In this document: piece by piece, positions 14,402 to 24,400 of the stretch
How the letters are laid out: every line of letters starts with the position of its first letter
Numbering within the stretch: position 1 is the first letter of the stretch
DNA from: Adhaeribacter arboris
GTDB lineage: Bacteria > Bacteroidota > Bacteroidia > Cytophagales > Hymenobacteraceae
Direction: 5' to 3'
NCBI RefSeq assembly: GCF_003023845.1
Contig: NZ_PYFT01000001.1
Span: 1,860,001 to 1,924,000 of the forward strand
Length of the DNA stretch: 64,000 bases
Program-made: the position numbers and the translations under genes
The notes under the pieces: model-generated
What the model saw: only the letters and a program-made list of their open reading frames with translations
Told to the model about the DNA's origin: nothing
Databases searched by the model: none

Positions 14402-17400
14402 ATGACCGCCTTCCGTAAAATTCTTTTAAGTTTTTTATTTGCTTCCGGCGCTCTTGTCGTTTATGCCCAGCAGCCAAAACCGAACAATTTACGGGCCGGC
14501 TTTCAAAATCCTGCCAGTGCGGCGCGCCCTCGGGTTTGGTGGCATTGGATGAACGGCAATATTACGAAAGACGGCATCCGCAAAGATCTGCTTTGGATGC
14601 ACCGTTCGGGCATTGCCGGTTTTCAGAATTTTGATGCGGGTTTAACCACCCCCCAAATTGTGGAGAAACGGCTTACCTACATGACACCCGACTGGAAAGA
14701 TGCTTTCCGTTTCACCACTAAACTAGCCGACTCTTTAAAACTAGAAATGGCGATTGCCGGTTCACCGGGTTGGAGCGAAAGCGGTGGCCCCTGGGTTCCG
14801 GCTAAAGACGGCATGAAAAAATTAGTCTGGCGGGAGATTCGGGTAAAAGGCGGCCAGAATTTTAACGGCAGCTTACCCAAACCACCCGCTACTACTGGTT
14901 CCTTTCAGAACTTACCCATTCCGGAAGAAGCGAGTGTTTTCACGGCCAAGACTGCTCCGCCACCGGAGTATTACGAAGATGTAGCCGTAATAGCCTATCG
15001 TTTGCCAACAGCTGATTTAGCTTTAACAGAACTAAACCCTAAAGTTTCTTCCAGTGCGGGTAGTTTTACCTTAACGCAACTTACCGATGGAGATTTAAAT
15101 AAGACCAATCTTTTACCTTCCGATGCAAATAAAGGGTACGCCTGGATTCAATTTGAATTTACCAAACCTCAAACCATTAAAGCCATTACGGTAGTAGGTG
15201 GGGGCAGCAAATCTCCTTTCGGCCTGGCCAGTCCTTCGGAAAATCGTAGTTTAGAAGTGAGCAGTGACGGCATAAATTTTAAGCAAGTAGCTTTTATTCC
15301 TCTTACCGGCGTTCCGCAACAAACCATTACTATTCCGGCTACTACCGCCAAATTTTACCGCGTCACATTTAAGAATCCGCCACCGCCCTTTAGCTTTGCT
15401 GCCCTGGAAGGCGGCGAAGTGCCGAAACCGCCGGCGGGCACTGATATTGCCGAAATAATGCTGCACCCGGTTCCCCGGGTGAACCACTTAGAAGAAAAAG
15501 CCGGTTTTGCCACCGCCACGGACTTAACGCAGCATCCTACTCCCCCTACTACCGAGGTAATTTCCGAAGCGAATGTGATAGACATAACCGGCAAAATGGG
15601 TCAGAATGGTACTCTGAACTGGACCCCACCCGCCGGCGAATGGAAGATTGTACGGTTTGGCTATTCCCTCACCGGTAAAAAAAACCACCCGGCTTCTCCG
15701 GAAGCAACCGGCTTGGAGGTAGACAAATTAGATGCGCGGGCGGTAAAAGATTATTTTGAAAATTACCTGAACCAATACAAAGAGGCCACCGGCGGATTAA
15801 TGGGCAGCCAAGGTCTGCAATTTATGGTTACGGATAGTTACGAATCGGGGCAGGAGACCTGGACTCCCTTAATGACCCAGGAATTTGAGAAACGGCGGGG
15901 TTACAGTTTGCTAACTTGGATGCCGGTACTAACGGGCGCCATTGTTAAAAGCGCCGAAGCAAGCGATCAGTTTCTATGGGATTTTCGCCAAACCATCGCT
16001 GAACTTATAGCCGAGAACCACTATGACCAACTCACCACCATCCTGGAAAAATACGGCATGAAACGTTACACTGAATCGCATGAGAATGGCCGGGTTTTTA
16101 TCGGGGATGGTATGGATGTAAAACGAACTGCGGCCGTTCCCATGTCGGCTATCTGGATACCCGGAATTGGTGGTTCCTCCATAACGATGGCCCAGGCCGA
16201 TATTCGGGAATCAGCTTCGGTAGCTCATATCTACGGGCAAAATTTAGCCGCCGCCGAATCCCTGACAGCCATAGGCCTAGGTGGCAAGGCCTGGTCCTAC
16301 TCCCCGGAACAATTAAAACCTACCGCTGATTTAGAATTAGCTAATGGTTTAAACCGCTTTGTCATTCATACTTCGGTACACCAGCCGGTGGATGATAAAA
16401 TTCCCGGTTTAGGCTTGGGGCCATTTGGTCAGTGGTTCAACCGCCACGAAACCTGGTCCGATCAGGCGAAGGCCTGGACCGATTACCTGGCGCGCAACAG
16501 TTATTTATTGCAACAAGGAAAATTTGTAGCCGATGTGGTGTACTATTACGGCGAAGACAATAACATTACCGGTTTATTCGGCAACCAGCTACCCGCTATT
16601 CCCGAAGGCTACAATTACGATTTTATCAATCCTCACGCTCTCCTAAATTTGTTATCGGTAAAAGATGGCAAGCTGGTTACCCCATCCGGCATGAGCTATC
16701 AGGTATTATATCTGGACAACAATGCCCGCCACATGTCGCTAAAAATATTGCGCAAAATAGCGCATTTGGTAAAAGCCGGGGCTACTATCAGCGGGGTAAA
16801 ACCCGAAAACACACCCAGCCTGAAAGACGATAAGCAGGAATTTCAACGGCTAGTGAATGAAATCTGGAATTCGGGCAATCCAAAAGTGATGACGGGTAAA
16901 GAATTAAGCGAAGTGCTGCCGGCGTTAAATATTGCGCCTGATTTTACTTATACGAAACCGCAAAACGATACCAAAATTTTGTATGTGCACCGTCAACTAC
17001 CAGATGGGGAAATTTACTGGGTAAATAATCGTAGCGACCGCTTTGAAAAAGTAGAAGCAAGTTTTCGGGTGAGTGGAAGAATACCGCAAATCTGGCATCC
17101 GGAAACCGGAAAAACAGAACCTACTTCTTACCAAACCACGAAAGGCCGTACCGCTATAACCCTAAACCTTACGCCCAACGATGCGGTATTTGTGATTTTT
17201 CAGGAACCAACCACCAAATCCTCTTTTTCCTTAACGCCAACATCCGAAAAAGAGATTGTTACCGTTGCGGGCAATTGGCAGGTAACTTTTCAACCTAACC
17301 GGGGAGCACCCGCGGGGGCAACTTTTAATCAATTAACTTCTTACACCGAAAATCCCGAGGCCGGAATCAAGTACTTTTCCGGTACCGCTACCTATAACAA

Positions 17401-17737
17401 AACCGTTACGATTCCAACCGGCCAGATCAGCAAGGGCTCGCAAATCTGGTTGGATTTGGGCGAAGTCAAGAATTTAGCCGAAATAATCGTAAACGGAAAA
17501 TCATTGGGCATTGTCTGGAAAAAGCCCTTCCGGGTTGATGCTACCAATGCGCTAAAAGCAGGGAATAATAAGGTAGAGGTAAAAGTTACCAATTTATGGG
17601 TAAACCGCTTAATTGGCGATCAACAAACAGAGGTGAAGCAGAAAATTACCTACACCACCATGCCGTTTTACCAGGCTAATTCAGAACTGTTACCAGCCGG
17701 CTTGTTAGGGCCCGTGAAAGTATTATCCGTTAAGTAA
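14402..17737 (+). CDS. GH106-type alpha-L-rhamnosidase
   Basis: This 1111-residue secreted enzyme has a signal peptide (about 1-22, ending VYAQQ). GH106 hallmarks follow: RPRVWWHWMNGNITKDGI, MHRSGIAGFQNFDAGL and YMTPDWKDAFRF near the N-terminus, then SPGWSESGGPWV. A jelly-roll-like insertion at about 230-320 (EFTKPQTIKAITVVGGGS) and a C-terminal beta-sandwich (GTATYNKTVTIP ... VKVTNLWVNRLIGDQQ) complete the family architecture. GH106 enzymes remove terminal L-rhamnose from plant polysaccharides such as rhamnogalacturonan. It stands alone: no SusC/D pair is adjacent. The start is supported by the signal peptide and a TATCTTTA stretch about 35 bp upstream that resembles a -7 element. Confidence 0.88.
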   Translation: MTAFRKILLSFLFASGALVVYAQQPKPNNLRAGFQNPASAARPRVWWHWMNGNITKDGIRKDLLWMHRSGIAGFQNFDAGLTTPQIVEKRLTYMTPDWKDAFRFTTKLADSLKLEMAIAGSPGWSESGGPWVPAKDGMKKLVWREIRVKGGQNFNGSLPKPPATTGSFQNLPIPEEASVFTAKTAPPPEYYEDVAVIAYRLPTADLALTELNPKVSSSAGSFTLTQLTDGDLNKTNLLPSDANKGYAWIQFEFTKPQTIKAITVVGGGSKSPFGLASPSENRSLEVSSDGINFKQVAFIPLTGVPQQTITIPATTAKFYRVTFKNPPPPFSFAALEGGEVPKPPAGTDIAEIMLHPVPRVNHLEEKAGFATATDLTQHPTPPTTEVISEANVIDITGKMGQNGTLNWTPPAGEWKIVRFGYSLTGKKNHPASPEATGLEVDKLDARAVKDYFENYLNQYKEATGGLMGSQGLQFMVTDSYESGQETWTPLMTQEFEKRRGYSLLTWMPVLTGAIVKSAEASDQFLWDFRQTIAELIAENHYDQLTTILEKYGMKRYTESHENGRVFIGDGMDVKRTAAVPMSAIWIPGIGGSSITMAQADIRESASVAHIYGQNLAAAESLTAIGLGGKAWSYSPEQLKPTADLELANGLNRFVIHTSVHQPVDDKIPGLGLGPFGQWFNRHETWSDQAKAWTDYLARNSYLLQQGKFVADVVYYYGEDNNITGLFGNQLPAIPEGYNYDFINPHALLNLLSVKDGKLVTPSGMSYQVLYLDNNARHMSLKILRKIAHLVKAGATISGVKPENTPSLKDDKQEFQRLVNEIWNSGNPKVMTGKELSEVLPALNIAPDFTYTKPQNDTKILYVHRQLPDGEIYWVNNRSDRFEKVEASFRVSGRIPQIWHPETGKTEPTSYQTTKGRTAITLNLTPNDAVFVIFQEPTTKSSFSLTPTSEKEIVTVAGNWQVTFQPNRGAPAGATFNQLTSYTENPEAGIKYFSGTATYNKTVTIPTGQISKGSQIWLDLGEVKNLAEIIVNGKSLGIVWKKPFRVDATNALKAGNNKVEVKVTNLWVNRLIGDQQTEVKQKITYTTMPFYQANSELLPAGLLGPVKVLSVK

Positions 17738-17899
17738 AAGCACAATATCCATTTAAAATGGAAAAGCCTCTCCTATTTTTCTTCCGGAAAATCGGTTTAG
17801 TTATGTAGCAAAATGGTTTCCCCCGGCAGCACAGGTTATATTAACCAACTTGAAACCATTAAAACAAGATGTAATTACTGGCTTTATTACTACTTAAGA

Positions 17900-18112
17900 G
17901 GTAAAAATTAGTAGCTACGAGCAATTGACAGCAGTTTGGCTAGAGAGGGCCTTCTAAGGTTTCGGTGCCGCAGGCATTCCGACGTGTAGGGGCGTGCTGC
18001 GCACGTTCCCACCCGCTCGAAAGAGCCAAACGGGACCCGCCGGCCACGAGGCAAACGGGTTACGGTACAAATAAGATAGCACCACCAACTGGAGACTTGA
18101 AAAGGCTCCACA
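17900..18112 (+). repeat. Dispersed repeat copy A (long form with REP-like hairpin)
   Basis: The segment runs from TAGTAGCTACGAGCAATTGA... to ...GGAGACTTGAAAAGGCTCC. It shares its left part (CAGTTTGGCTAGAGAGGGCC...) and right part (GAGGCAAACGGGTTACGG..., AATAAGATAGCACC) with copies at about 52026-52180, 53525-53725 and 58750-58880. Between the shared parts it carries about 60 extra bases absent from the copy at 58750. These contain GTAG followed by the imperfect hairpin GGGCGTGC/GCACGTTCCC (17986-18010). The rest of the 17738-18188 gap shows nothing else. Confidence 0.75.
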
Positions 18113-18188
18113 GATAAACTTTTAATAAGGCAGATTGAATAATTACATTCAATATTAATTATATTCCTTTAATTAAATAACAACAAGC

Positions 18189-19535
18189 TTACGTTAAAAC
18201 CATAAAAAGGATCCAAATAATAAATTGTACGGTAACACCCATTAATAAAGTAGCTACGCTGTAAACTTTTAAAGTAGCCGAAGTAGACAAATTAGAAAAA
18301 CGACTGATCACCCAAAAATAAGCATCGTTGGCGTGGCTAATCATCATACTCCCCGCTCCCATGCTCAACAAGGCTAAAGTTAATCCGGTTGGCGACTGTA
18401 AGCCTAAATGGGCTAGCAAAGGTGTTACCAGGGAAGCCGCCGTGATAATCGCCACCGTGGAAGAACCTTGGGCCGTTTTTAGAATGGTAGCAATTAAAAA
18501 AGGAAAGAAAATACCCAGGGAAAAACCGCTGAGCAGGTCACCCAGATTTTTACCCATGCCGGTGGCTTGTAACATTTCCCCGAACATCCCACCCGCCGCA
18601 ATAATGGCTAGTATCATTCCGGCCTTGTCTACCCCATCCGTCAACCAATGCGACAGCTCTTTTTTGTTTTGTTTTTGAATCAGGCGAAAGGATAAAACAA
18701 TGCCGATTGCTAACGCCACTACTGGTTCTCCGATAAAAGAAATAATCTGCAACAGTATACTTTGATCCATGGTTTGTTTAGTAGCATACAGAAAAACAAT
18801 TGATTTACAAGCAATCAAAGCAATCGGCACCAGGATGGGTAAAAAAGAAAGAAAAGCCAAAGGTAATGGTATTCCTGGGGCCAGATTTAGCTCCGGTTCA
18901 TGGTCGATGTATTCGTGGGCAACCTTTCGTCCCCGCCAAACACTCCATCCGAACCCTACCAAAGCCGCTGGTACCGCCAGCAATAAACCATACAGCATCA
19001 CCATGCCTAAATCTCCGCCAGAAGTACCAACGGCGGCCGTAATACCCGGGTGAGGCGGCACCAGACAATGCACCGCGTACAAAGAGGTAGCTAAAGCAGC
19101 CGCCATTACCGGCATTTTGTGGTGCGATTTTTTAACCAGTGAATGATTTAAACCACTTAAAATAATAAAACCGCTGTCGCAAAAGATGGGAATGCCAATG
19201 ATAAAGCCGGTTAAGGCAATAGCTGTGGGGGCATTTTCCTCTTTTACCATTCTTAAAATGGCATTGGCCATGCTTATCGTCGCGCCGGTTTTTTCCAGGA
19301 TAACGCCCAGCGTGGTGCCCAGAATTATTAACAAGCCGATTTTCTCCATGGTATGGCCGAAACCCGTTTTTAGTACGGTTACAATTTCCGCTAAGGGCAA
19401 ACCACTCAGTAAACCAACTCCTAATGCGGCCAAGGTTAAGGCAAAAAAAGCATTTACTTTTTTGTAAGCCGTAATCCAGATAATAAAACCAATACTCGTA
19501 ACCAGGAGAAAGAGCAAGTAATAGGTATTTGTCAT
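18189..19535 (-). CDS. gntP: GntP-family gluconate:H+ symporter
   Basis: The 448-residue protein is an integral inner-membrane transporter with about 12 hydrophobic segments. The family signature is clear: TTLGVILEKTGATISMANAILR, GIPIFCDSGFIILSGL and VHCLVPPHPGITAAV. GntP members import gluconate or related sugar acids with protons; the exact substrate cannot be told here. No gluconate kinase or regulator lies next to it, so it appears to be a single-gene unit. On the minus strand TACCTTTG at 19569-19562 fits the -7 consensus 27 bp before the ATG. A dispersed repeat copy lies behind its stop codon. Confidence 0.9.
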   Translation of the reverse strand: MTNTYYLLFLLVTSIGFIIWITAYKKVNAFFALTLAALGVGLLSGLPLAEIVTVLKTGFGHTMEKIGLLIILGTTLGVILEKTGATISMANAILRMVKEENAPTAIALTGFIIGIPIFCDSGFIILSGLNHSLVKKSHHKMPVMAAALATSLYAVHCLVPPHPGITAAVGTSGGDLGMVMLYGLLLAVPAALVGFGWSVWRGRKVAHEYIDHEPELNLAPGIPLPLAFLSFLPILVPIALIACKSIVFLYATKQTMDQSILLQIISFIGEPVVALAIGIVLSFRLIQKQNKKELSHWLTDGVDKAGMILAIIAAGGMFGEMLQATGMGKNLGDLLSGFSLGIFFPFLIATILKTAQGSSTVAIITAASLVTPLLAHLGLQSPTGLTLALLSMGAGSMMISHANDAYFWVISRFSNLSTSATLKVYSVATLLMGVTVQFIIWILFMVLT

Positions 19536-19895
19536 GTGGCTTGGTTTTACTTTTCAGAGAGCAAAGGTAGAGCCGACTACGCAAAAGCTACTGGTTTATC
19601 TTTAGAAAAACTAGTTATATGAAAAACCGGTAATTACTCTTAAGTAGGTAGGTCAGATGATTCCAGCTAATCCATAATAGCCAAGATACTTTTTCTAAGC
19701 AGTATTGCCCGCAGCAATTAAAAATCTGGGATAGATGGCTTAGAAAAGTAATTAAAACACAAACCTCTACAACTATAAATTATAATGTAAGCTAATTTAG
19801 AAAAGCTAAAGAGTATACTTAAGCAAAGCTTGAAATAAAAGAACTTAGTTACGGTTTTTTAAAAAATGGAGACTTATTTAATCCATATATGGCAG
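19536..19895. promoter_or_regulatory. Intergenic region with gntP -7 element
   Basis: Minus-strand TACCTTTG at 19569-19562 is a good TAnnTTTG -7 box for gntP; a TTTG at 19585-19582 is too close for a standard -33. The remaining AT-rich sequence up to 19895 shows no gene or clear structure. Confidence 0.5.
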
Positions 19896-20522
19896 TTAAT
19901 AACCTCTACTTAACCTATCAGACAAGATAAAAATACCTAAAATTATAAGGGCAAATATAACGGGTGTTTTAATAGAACGGGCTCGGTATATAGTTTCTCT
20001 TCCTATGTATTTGTTCCAGAAGAAGTTGGTTAAAATGGAAGCGCCAATAGCATTTATAATGAATGAAATAAACATAGTTCTACCATAACTATTAAAAATA
20101 TATGCGAAGGCAGTTGTGTATAAAAAGCCAAAACCAATAACGATCCATTTCGCTTTTTTAGTTACAATATTCAGAGAAAGTAACACTGCCCCAAAAAGAA
20201 CGGAAAGAAAAATGGAGAAGCCCCAAATAACTCTTGGTGAATAGTAAGCGGGTGCATCCGGGTCGGTAACCAGGTTGCGCGGCCATTGGCTGGTAAACAT
20301 AATATCCTCCTCTTTCCGCTCCTTAGGCTCGGTTTCTTTCTTAGCCCTAATAATATCGTGGATTTCGGCTAGTTCCTCTTCGGTAAATGACCGGCCTCTA
20401 TTTTGTAACTCATTTAGTGCAGCAGAAATAGTTCGGGAAGAGTAACTCCAAATATTAACCAGATAATTTTCAAGTTCTTCGTCGGTTTTGTTGGTCATAA
20501 AAGTTTTTTTTAAGCCAAACAT
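19896..20522 (-). CDS. Hypothetical membrane protein with charged N-terminal helical domain
   Basis: The 208-residue protein (or 200 residues from the second Met at 20498) begins with a soluble helical region, DEELENYLVNIWSYSSRTISAALNELQNRGRSF. A charged stretch KKETEPKERKEED follows. Four hydrophobic segments occupy about 95-205. The N-terminal part resembles small repeat-like helical domains seen in other membrane proteins of Bacteroidota, but no family is recognised. The membrane part could sit in the inner membrane with the N-terminus in the cytoplasm. No neighbour suggests a role. Confidence 0.6.
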   Translation of the reverse strand: MFGLKKTFMTNKTDEELENYLVNIWSYSSRTISAALNELQNRGRSFTEEELAEIHDIIRAKKETEPKERKEEDIMFTSQWPRNLVTDPDAPAYYSPRVIWGFSIFLSVLFGAVLLSLNIVTKKAKWIVIGFGFLYTTAFAYIFNSYGRTMFISFIINAIGASILTNFFWNKYIGRETIYRARSIKTPVIFALIILGIFILSDRLSRGY

Positions 20523-20701
20523 CAGGCAAACTTAAAAATACAAAATTAAGCTATTCCTGCAGGTATAAGCTTGTTTTTTAATCGTTCCCTAACGGTAGCC
20601 AATTTATTTAAGTTGTAGGAGAAATATACTGCGGGTCTATTTACCAAGAAAGGAAGAAAAGGCGTATGCCATACTCCCCCAACGAAATTATCAACCAGTA
20701 A

Positions 20702-20723
20702 GGGCGTATATAGCTATACGCCC
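20702..20723. repeat. REP-like palindrome upstream of RAYT gene
   Basis: GGGCGTATA (20702-20710) and TATACGCCC (20715-20723) form a perfect 9-bp stem with loop TAGC. It is preceded by GTAA. It lies about 80 bp before the transposase start, where REP hairpins flank RAYT genes in other bacteria. Confidence 0.7.
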
Positions 20724-20773
20724 CAACATGGCTTAAGCTATTTTAGCATACATATTGCTCATACGGGCCGTAC

Positions 20774-20792
20774 GAGCGAATTGTATTCGCCC
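20774..20792. repeat. Degenerate REP-like palindrome at RAYT 5' end
   Basis: GAGCGAATTGTATTCGCCC is a 19-base imperfect palindrome, differing at a few positions from the two intragenic palindromes at 21077-21095 and 21146-21164. It ends 12 bp before the chosen start codon. Confidence 0.6.
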
Positions 20793-20804
20793 ATCCTTTA
20801 CTCT

Positions 20805-21377
20805 ATGGCCTACAATCCTCTTATTCATCACCGCCGTTCCATCCGGCTCAAAGGCTACGATTACAGCCAGTCGGGTGCTTATTTTATTACCCTCTGCCCC
20901 TACCACCGGGAACATCTGTTTGGAGAAATTGTAAATGGAAATACGGTGCTGAGTGAATACGGACAAATTGCATTTAATGAATGGGTCAGAACCCCGGTAA
21001 AGCGCTCAAATGTAGCATTGGATGTTTTTGTCATTATGCCCAATCACCTGCACGGAATCGTAATCATTAATGATACGGGCGAATCGCATTCGCCCATTTT
21101 GGATGATATGGCCTGGAATAAAATCCAATTACAATTCAACAATAAGGGCGAATGCGATTCGCCCCTACGTTCACTATCCAATACTGTTGGGGCGATTGTT
21201 CGGGGGTATAAATGGGTGGTGACCAAACAAATAAATTTATTATGTTCTGGCCAGATAATCTGGCAACGTAATTATTACGAACATATCATTCGGAACGAAC
21301 AAGCGTATCAAACCATTTCGGAATATATTATGAATAATCCTGCAAAATGGGAAGAAGACAAGTTCTTTAGTATATAA
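20805..21377 (+). CDS. REP-associated tyrosine transposase (RAYT, Y1/IS200-like)
   Basis: The start at MAYNPLIHHRRSIRL gives 190 residues, with the typical RAYT N-terminus RLKGYDYSQSGAYFIT. The metal-binding HUH motif is MPNHLHGIV (His81 and His83), and the catalytic Tyr is in IIWQRNYYEHIIRN (Tyr157 or 158). These enzymes nick and join single-stranded REP hairpins and are usually single-copy and domesticated. The reading frame is intact. Two segments (about residues 89-98 and 113-121, reading TGESHSP and KGECDSP) are encoded by palindromic DNA and interrupt the normal loop between the HUH motif and the last helix. REP-like hairpins also lie in the 5' flank. An ATG 24 bp further upstream (20781) is possible but lies within the degenerate palindrome. 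Confidence 0.9.
   Translation: MAYNPLIHHRRSIRLKGYDYSQSGAYFITLCPYHREHLFGEIVNGNTVLSEYGQIAFNEWVRTPVKRSNVALDVFVIMPNHLHGIVIINDTGESHSPILDDMAWNKIQLQFNNKGECDSPLRSLSNTVGAIVRGYKWVVTKQINLLCSGQIIWQRNYYEHIIRNEQAYQTISEYIMNNPAKWEEDKFFSI
21077..21095. repeat. REP-like palindrome inside RAYT gene, first
   Basis: GGGCGAATCGCATTCGCCC has 8-bp perfect arms around CGC. It codes for the TGESHSP residues of the transposase and is the exact reverse complement of the second palindrome 50 bp downstream. Confidence 0.85.
21146..21164. repeat. REP-like palindrome inside RAYT gene, second
   Basis: GGGCGAATGCGATTCGCCC, followed by CTAC. Read on the minus strand it is GTAG directly followed by the hairpin, the order (tetranucleotide then palindrome) known for REP sequences recognised by RAYT enzymes. 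It codes for residues KGECDSP. Confidence 0.85.
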
Positions 21378-21444
21378 AGAATTTTAACTTTCACTGATTG
21401 AAATTAATGCGCGTTTTAGACTAAAACCTTCACCCTAAAGCAAA

Positions 21445-21471
21445 AAAAGACCTGGTTTAACCAGGTCTTTT
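21445..21471. terminator. Bidirectional rho-independent terminator
   Basis: GACCTGG and CCAGGTC pair around TTTAA, with an A-run on the left and TTTT on the right, so it works on both strands. It separates the convergent RAYT and TonB-type receptor genes. Confidence 0.85.
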
Positions 21472-21498
21472 CTATAAAAATCAAATTGTAAAATCGGC

Positions 21499-24400
21499 TT
21501 ATTTCACCCGGGTAAAGGTAATGACTCTCTCCTGACCCTGGAAGTTAGACGAAAGCGTAAGCGTATCTCCTTCTACTTTTCCTTTGTTCGGCACGTCCGT
21601 TCCCATAATGTTCAGGGTAAAGCTAACTTCATTGCCAATTATTTTACCGTTAGCAATAGGGTTAACACCTCTGGGAGTTTGCATGGTACCCGTTAAAGTT
21701 TCTCCTTCGGCTTGTAATTGCAAGTTCATTTCAAAGTCGCCCATTTTGGCCTGCCAGGTACCGTTGATGTTGGCTGGTTGGCCGGGAGTGGCTAAACTAT
21801 CCACGGCGGCTGGAGCATTGGCGGGCGCTTGACCCGGCGTGATTCCGGTTGTGGGAGCAGGTACACCGGCTGGTCTTTGTCCGCCTGCTGGCATTCCTCC
21901 TGGTCGGCCACCGGCAGGAGCACCACCTCCTGGGGCACCACCTCCTGCAGGAGCACTTCCGCCTGTGCTGGCACCAGCATCCTGGCCACCGCCACTTTCA
22001 CCACCTTTTAAATCATCGTTGGTTACCGATTTTCTATTTTTACGGGGCGCATTATCGTTGCTCATTTTACCAATGCGGTAGCTAAAGTTTACTTTCAGGT
22101 TTAGGTTATGGAAAACGTTCGTACTCTTTTGGCTAAAGATGGGTGAGGTTTGCTCGCTTCTTACCTTTATAGTGGTAGTAAAAAAGTTTTCGGCGCCAAA
22201 GCCAATGCTACCTTTTTTGTCGTTGATATCTTTTTTAACGTTTAAGCTATAAATACCAAAACCACCTTGGTAACCTTGCAACTGTACTTGCCGGCCCCGG
22301 TAAAAACCAAAACCTTGCAAACCCCAGCCCTGACCTAAGTTATAAGAACCAAAAGCCCGTAAGTTGTACACCCAGCCTTTGTTATTAGCGTTGTAAATAG
22401 GGTCGGCCACGTTGTTATCTATAACGGAATAATACGTATCCGTACCACCCATCAACATGAGCTTACCTACATTCACATTGCCGTTAATACTAAACCCATA
22501 GGCATTTTCTTGGCCAATATTAGCATAAGTAGTCCGTACGGTATCTAAACCCACCACATCCCGGATACTTTGGATAGAATTATTGGTGTTGCGGGTAAAA
22601 ACCGAGAAGTTGAGCGAAGTCCGTTTAATAAAGGCGCTGTAACCCAATTCAAAATTGTTGGTATACTCCGGGTCTAAATTAGGATTACCCTGGGTAATGT
22701 TTTTGGTACTACCACTCGCGCCAAAGCTAGAACCCGCAATTTGAATGGCCGGGTTCAGGAACTGCAACGAAGGCCGCTGAATCCGGCGGGTGTAAGATGC
22801 TTTAACGGTGTTGCCGCCTTTTAATTTTTTAGATAAATTAATACTGGGAACCAACACCCCGTAAGAAGGAATGTCCTTGGTGGTTTCCTGATTATTTTTA
22901 AAATCGGCGTCTATATTGGTGTATTCATAACGGCCACCCACTTTCAAACTGTATTGTTTAGGTGTGGTTAAAGTATACGATAAATAACTACCCATTACAT
23001 TCTGGTTGTAGTTAAAAACGTTATTAAGCTGCGCATTTGCGCTGCGCACATAATCGCCGGTAGCCTCGGCGGTAAAGCGTTGGAAATCGCTGGAAACCCG
23101 GCGCATAATCCCTTTCACGCCTACTTCTACCATCTGGGTTTTGCCAATCGGATTTTGATAGTCTATTTGTACGGTGCTTTCCTGGTTAGAACTCTCGTTC
23201 AGGTTTTTCAAACGGGCCGGGGTAAAAGCATCCGGATTTAAAGTATGGTTTAAGAAGTCGTTGGTGCGGTTGTTGCGGCTAAACTGAGTTAAAATACTGA
23301 GTTCCTGCTGCGGCTTGGCGAACAAATGCGTATAGTTCACATTTACGTCTACCTGGCCGGAGTTATTTTTATTTTCCGCCTCCTGATTTAAAGTACTCAG
23401 CGGAGCTCCATTTCGGAAACTTTGGGTAAGTAAATCATCCTGAAAAGAATGTCCGTTAAAGGTGCCAAACATTACCGAAGAGTTTAGATAGTTCTTCTCG
23501 TTTATATCATAATCCCAGCCCAAAGTATACCGGCCCATCAGGTTTTTCGTGCGGGTATCGGCATTTTGCAGCGTGGTCAATTGGTCGCCGGTAGTATTAG
23601 TGGTGATTTGGGTGTTTTCGAAACTGCCGGGAGTATTGTAACCGGTACGGCCAAATCCACCCAAAGAAAAGCCCATTTTACCTGACCGGTAAGAACCATT
23701 TAACCCCAGGTTTGTGCCCCGCAAGCCAATGCCGGTATCAATTCCTAAACTACCGCCTTGCAAGTTATTTTTCTTCAGGATAATATTTACTATACCCGCT
23801 GAACCTTCGGCGTCGTATTTAGCCGAGGGCGACGTAATTACTTCTACCGATTTAATTAAATCCGAAGGAATTTGCTTTAGAGCATCCCCCACACTTCCGG
23901 CGGTAATAGTAGATGGACGGTTATTAATTAAAACTTTAATATTCTGGTTACCGCGCAACGAAACGTTGCCGTCTAAATCCACGGACAGCATGGGTACTTT
24001 ACGCAATACATCGGAGGCATCACCGCCCCGGTTAGAAGCATCGTTTTCGGCGTTGTAGACGGTACGGTCTACCTTTTCTTCGACTAAAGCCCGTTGGGTT
24101 TGAATTTCAACCGCTTTTAAGGCAATAGCGCTGGAGTTGATTTTTAATTCTCCCAAGTCAACGTTTTTATCTTTCTCGCCTACTTTTACGTTGTCGATGG
24201 TGCGGGTTTCGTAACCGATAAACGTTACCACTACCTGGTAAGTACCGGCTCCTACTTTCGGGATGGTGAATTTTCCTTTTTCGTCGGCTAAGGTTCCGTC
24301 TACGGCTTTGCCCGAAGCCGGGTCGTTCAGGGTAATGGTGGCAAAGCCTACCCCTTGCTGGTTAGCAGCATCTACTATGGTTCCGGAAATATTGGCATCT

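Noticed and set aside
17908-18111. 67-codon minus-strand frame
   Set aside because: It is the translation of dispersed repeat copy A; other copies do not keep it open.
21792-22085. Several overlapping frames opposite the receptor gene
   Set aside because: They mirror the Gly/Ala/Pro-rich linker codons of the receptor and are composition artefacts.
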